Positions 20,946 through 22,588 of a DNA stretch of 22,588 nt are shown here, in pieces (the first letter of the stretch is position 1; every line of letters begins with the position of its first letter). The notes below the pieces were generated by a model. The model did not search any database. It worked only from the letters and a program-made list of their open reading frames with translations, and was not told the DNA's origin. The DNA is from Bacteroidales bacterium. Lineage in GTDB: Bacteria; Bacteroidota; Bacteroidia; Bacteroidales; Bacteroidaceae. Where the stretch lies: NCBI GenBank assembly GCA_004557285.1, contig SFEK01000017.1, forward strand, positions 1 to 22,588. The letters are read 5' to 3'. The position numbers were made by a program, and so were the translations under genes.

Positions 20946-22532
20946 TTAATTTTTATACTGTCCGGCAACATCGGCCATTACCTGCTCAATGACGGCGGTC
21001 AGCGAATCATCTAATTTACCTTTGGCCAATTCTTCCAGCACCTCGGGATGGGTTGAACGGAGCATGTCCAAGAAAGCGTCCTGGCACTTGCGCACCTGCT
21101 CAACGGGCACCTGGTGCATCAATCCGTGTGTACCACAGTAGATGATGGCCACCTGCTCGGCAACGGGCATCGGGCTGTACTGGGGCTGGATGAGCAACTG
21201 GTTGTTCTTGCGTCCGCGGTCAAGGGTCATCGCGGTAACGGCGTCCATGTCACTGGAGAACTTGGAGAAGGCCTCCAACTCACGATACTGAGCCTGGTCG
21301 ATTTTCAACGTACCGGCCACCTTCTTCATACTCTTGATCTGTGCAGAACCTCCCACACGGCTCACGGAAATACCCACGTTGATGGCAGGACGGAAACCCT
21401 GGTTGAACAAGTCGCTCTCCAAATAAATCTGACCGTCGGTGATTGAAATCACGTTGGTAGGAATGTAGGCAGAAACGTCGCCTGCCTGTGTTTCGATAAT
21501 AGGCAGAGCGGTCAACGAACCACCACCCTTGACATGACCTTTGAGGCACTCGGGCAGGTCGTTCATCTTCTCGGCCACTTCCTGCTGGTCGTTGATACGA
21601 GCGGCACGCTCCAGCAAACGACTGTGCAGATAGAACACGTCACCGGGATATGCCTCACGGCCTGAAGGACGACGAAGGATAAGCGACACCTCACGGTAGG
21701 CGACAGCCTGCTTTGACAGGTCATCGTAAACCACCAAGGCCGAATGACCACGGTCGCGGAAATACTCGCCGATGGCAGCTCCGGCAAAAGGTGCATAATA
21801 CTGCATGGCAGCAGGGTCAGCAGCGGTAGCTGCCACCACAATGGTATAAGGCATGGCCCCATGCTCCTTGAGGTTAGATACCAAGGCAGCTACGGTCGAA
21901 GCCTTCTGACCAATGGCCACATAAATACAATATACGGGTTTACCTGCGTCGTAAAAACTCTTTTGGTTGATGATTGTGTCAACAGCGATGGCAGTCTTGC
22001 CGGTCTGACGGTCGCCGATGATAAGCTCACGCTGACCGCGGCCAATGGGAATCATTGAATCGACAGCCTTAAGACCAGTCTGGAGTGGCTCCTTTACCGG
22101 CTGGCGGTAAATCACACCTGGAGCCTTACGGTCGAGCGGCATTTCAAACGCGCCCTTCATGTCAATCGCTCCCTTGCCGTCAATCGCCTCGCCAAGAGGA
22201 TTGATGACACGTCCGAGCATGTTGTCATTCACGCGGATGCTGGCAATACGCTTCGTACGCTTCACCAACATACCTTCCTTAATGCCCGACGTGGTACCCA
22301 AGAGGACACAACCTACATTATCTTCTTCAAGGTTCATCACAATGGCCATGGTGCCATTCTCGAACTCGAGCAATTCGTTGGCTTCAGCGTTGCGCAAGCC
22401 ATAGATACGTGCCACACCATCGCTTACCTGAAGCACGGTGCCCACTTCATCAAACTTTGCATTGTCGCTGATGCCCTTCAACTGTTCGAGCAGAACCGAA
22501 GAAACTTCGCTTGGCTTAATTTTATCTGACAT
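20946..22532 (-). CDS. atpA: F0F1 ATP synthase subunit alpha
   Basis: A 528-residue alpha subunit, the regulatory and non-catalytic nucleotide-binding partner of beta in the F1 head. The P-loop GDRQTGKT lies at residues 173-180. RPAINVGISVSRVGGSAQ contains the alpha/beta signature and the arginine finger. The DELSDFE-like segment is replaced by the usual EAFSKFSSDMD. Length is near the usual 500-510 plus a short N-terminal lead. The start ATG at 22532 is followed by SDKIKPSEVSSVL, the expected delta-contacting helix. The gene order alpha then gamma with beta and epsilon not adjacent is typical of Bacteroidetes. Upstream genes of the operon lie beyond the right end of the window. Confidence 0.97.
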   Translation of the reverse strand: MSDKIKPSEVSSVLLEQLKGISDNAKFDEVGTVLQVSDGVARIYGLRNAEANELLEFENGTMAIVMNLEEDNVGCVLLGTTSGIKEGMLVKRTKRIASIRVNDNMLGRVINPLGEAIDGKGAIDMKGAFEMPLDRKAPGVIYRQPVKEPLQTGLKAVDSMIPIGRGQRELIIGDRQTGKTAIAVDTIINQKSFYDAGKPVYCIYVAIGQKASTVAALVSNLKEHGAMPYTIVVAATAADPAAMQYYAPFAGAAIGEYFRDRGHSALVVYDDLSKQAVAYREVSLILRRPSGREAYPGDVFYLHSRLLERAARINDQQEVAEKMNDLPECLKGHVKGGGSLTALPIIETQAGDVSAYIPTNVISITDGQIYLESDLFNQGFRPAINVGISVSRVGGSAQIKSMKKVAGTLKIDQAQYRELEAFSKFSSDMDAVTAMTLDRGRKNNQLLIQPQYSPMPVAEQVAIIYCGTHGLMHQVPVEQVRKCQDAFLDMLRSTHPEVLEELAKGKLDDSLTAVIEQVMADVAGQYKN

Positions 22533-22554
22533 ATTTTTCTGTTAGGATGGAAGA

Positions 22555-22588
22555 TTAGCCTCTCCCACCGTTAAAGTTAATCATATAG
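22555..22588 (-). CDS. Possible C-terminal end of atpH (delta subunit), partial
   Basis: On the minus strand the last ten codons before a TAA (22555-22557) read YMINFNGGRG and end 22 bases before the atpA start. In ATP synthase operons the delta gene normally comes immediately before atpA, so this is probably its tail. Ten residues are too few to confirm the family. Confidence 0.3.
   Translation of the reverse strand, partial: YMINFNGGRG

Noticed and set aside
1..22588. CRISPR arrays, insertion sequences, prophage, tRNA or rRNA genes
   Set aside because: No regularly spaced repeats, transposase or phage motifs, or cloverleaf/rRNA sequences were recognised on either strand.

Overview
The window looks like chromosomal housekeeping DNA from a member of the Bacteroidales, most likely a Prevotella-like organism. 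Several promoters carry the Bacteroidetes-type -7 box TAnnTTTG, some with a TTG/TTTG about 20 bases upstream. The gene set includes a Kdo phosphatase (KdsC, so a Gram-negative outer membrane), a LytS/LytR-type two-component pair, an ABC permease separate from its ATPase, and an ATP synthase gene order of alpha then gamma. I see no phage, IS transposase, CRISPR array, tRNA or rRNA. The genus is inference.

Left part (1-3531, + strand): a 5'-truncated aldo/keto reductase of the L-galactose/L-fucose dehydrogenase type, a TIM-barrel amidohydrolase and a zinc-dependent medium-chain dehydrogenase. Together they resemble part of a non-phosphorylating deoxysugar or L-sugar oxidation route. A phosphoglycolate-phosphatase-like HAD enzyme follows 4 bases later.

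Next (3577-9958, - strand): a six-gene run encoding a TolC-like outer-membrane protein, a periplasmic adaptor, a MacB-type ATPase, its permease, a LytS-type histidine kinase and a LytTR response regulator. It is a tripartite exporter with its own two-component system. The adaptor gene is interrupted by a single in-frame amber codon at 8378-8380 and is otherwise intact. Upstream, the terminator of ribE (riboflavin synthase, 10099-10707) overlaps the probable promoter of the exporter operon.

The 382-base gap between ribE and mltG (10708-11089) is the most interesting non-coding stretch. It holds a strong - strand promoter, a roughly 200-base segment closed by 16-18 base imperfect inverted repeats with further internal helices, and a perfect hairpin in front of ribE. 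It could be a structured leader RNA, a small RNA or a MITE-like repeat. It does not look like an FMN riboswitch.

Centre (11090-15465, + strand): mltG (peptidoglycan chain termination), glnS with its own promoter and a terminator, and a cytoplasmic TPR protein. Then, on the - strand (15495-18756): a nitroreductase, a Rossmann/DUF2520 protein, kdsC, maf and a DedA-family membrane protein, arranged like one operon. A FemAB/GNAT-like gene (18884-19855, +) diverges from it and may be translated from a leaderless mRNA. The right end (19971-22588, - strand) holds atpG and atpA and a few codons that may be the end of atpH.
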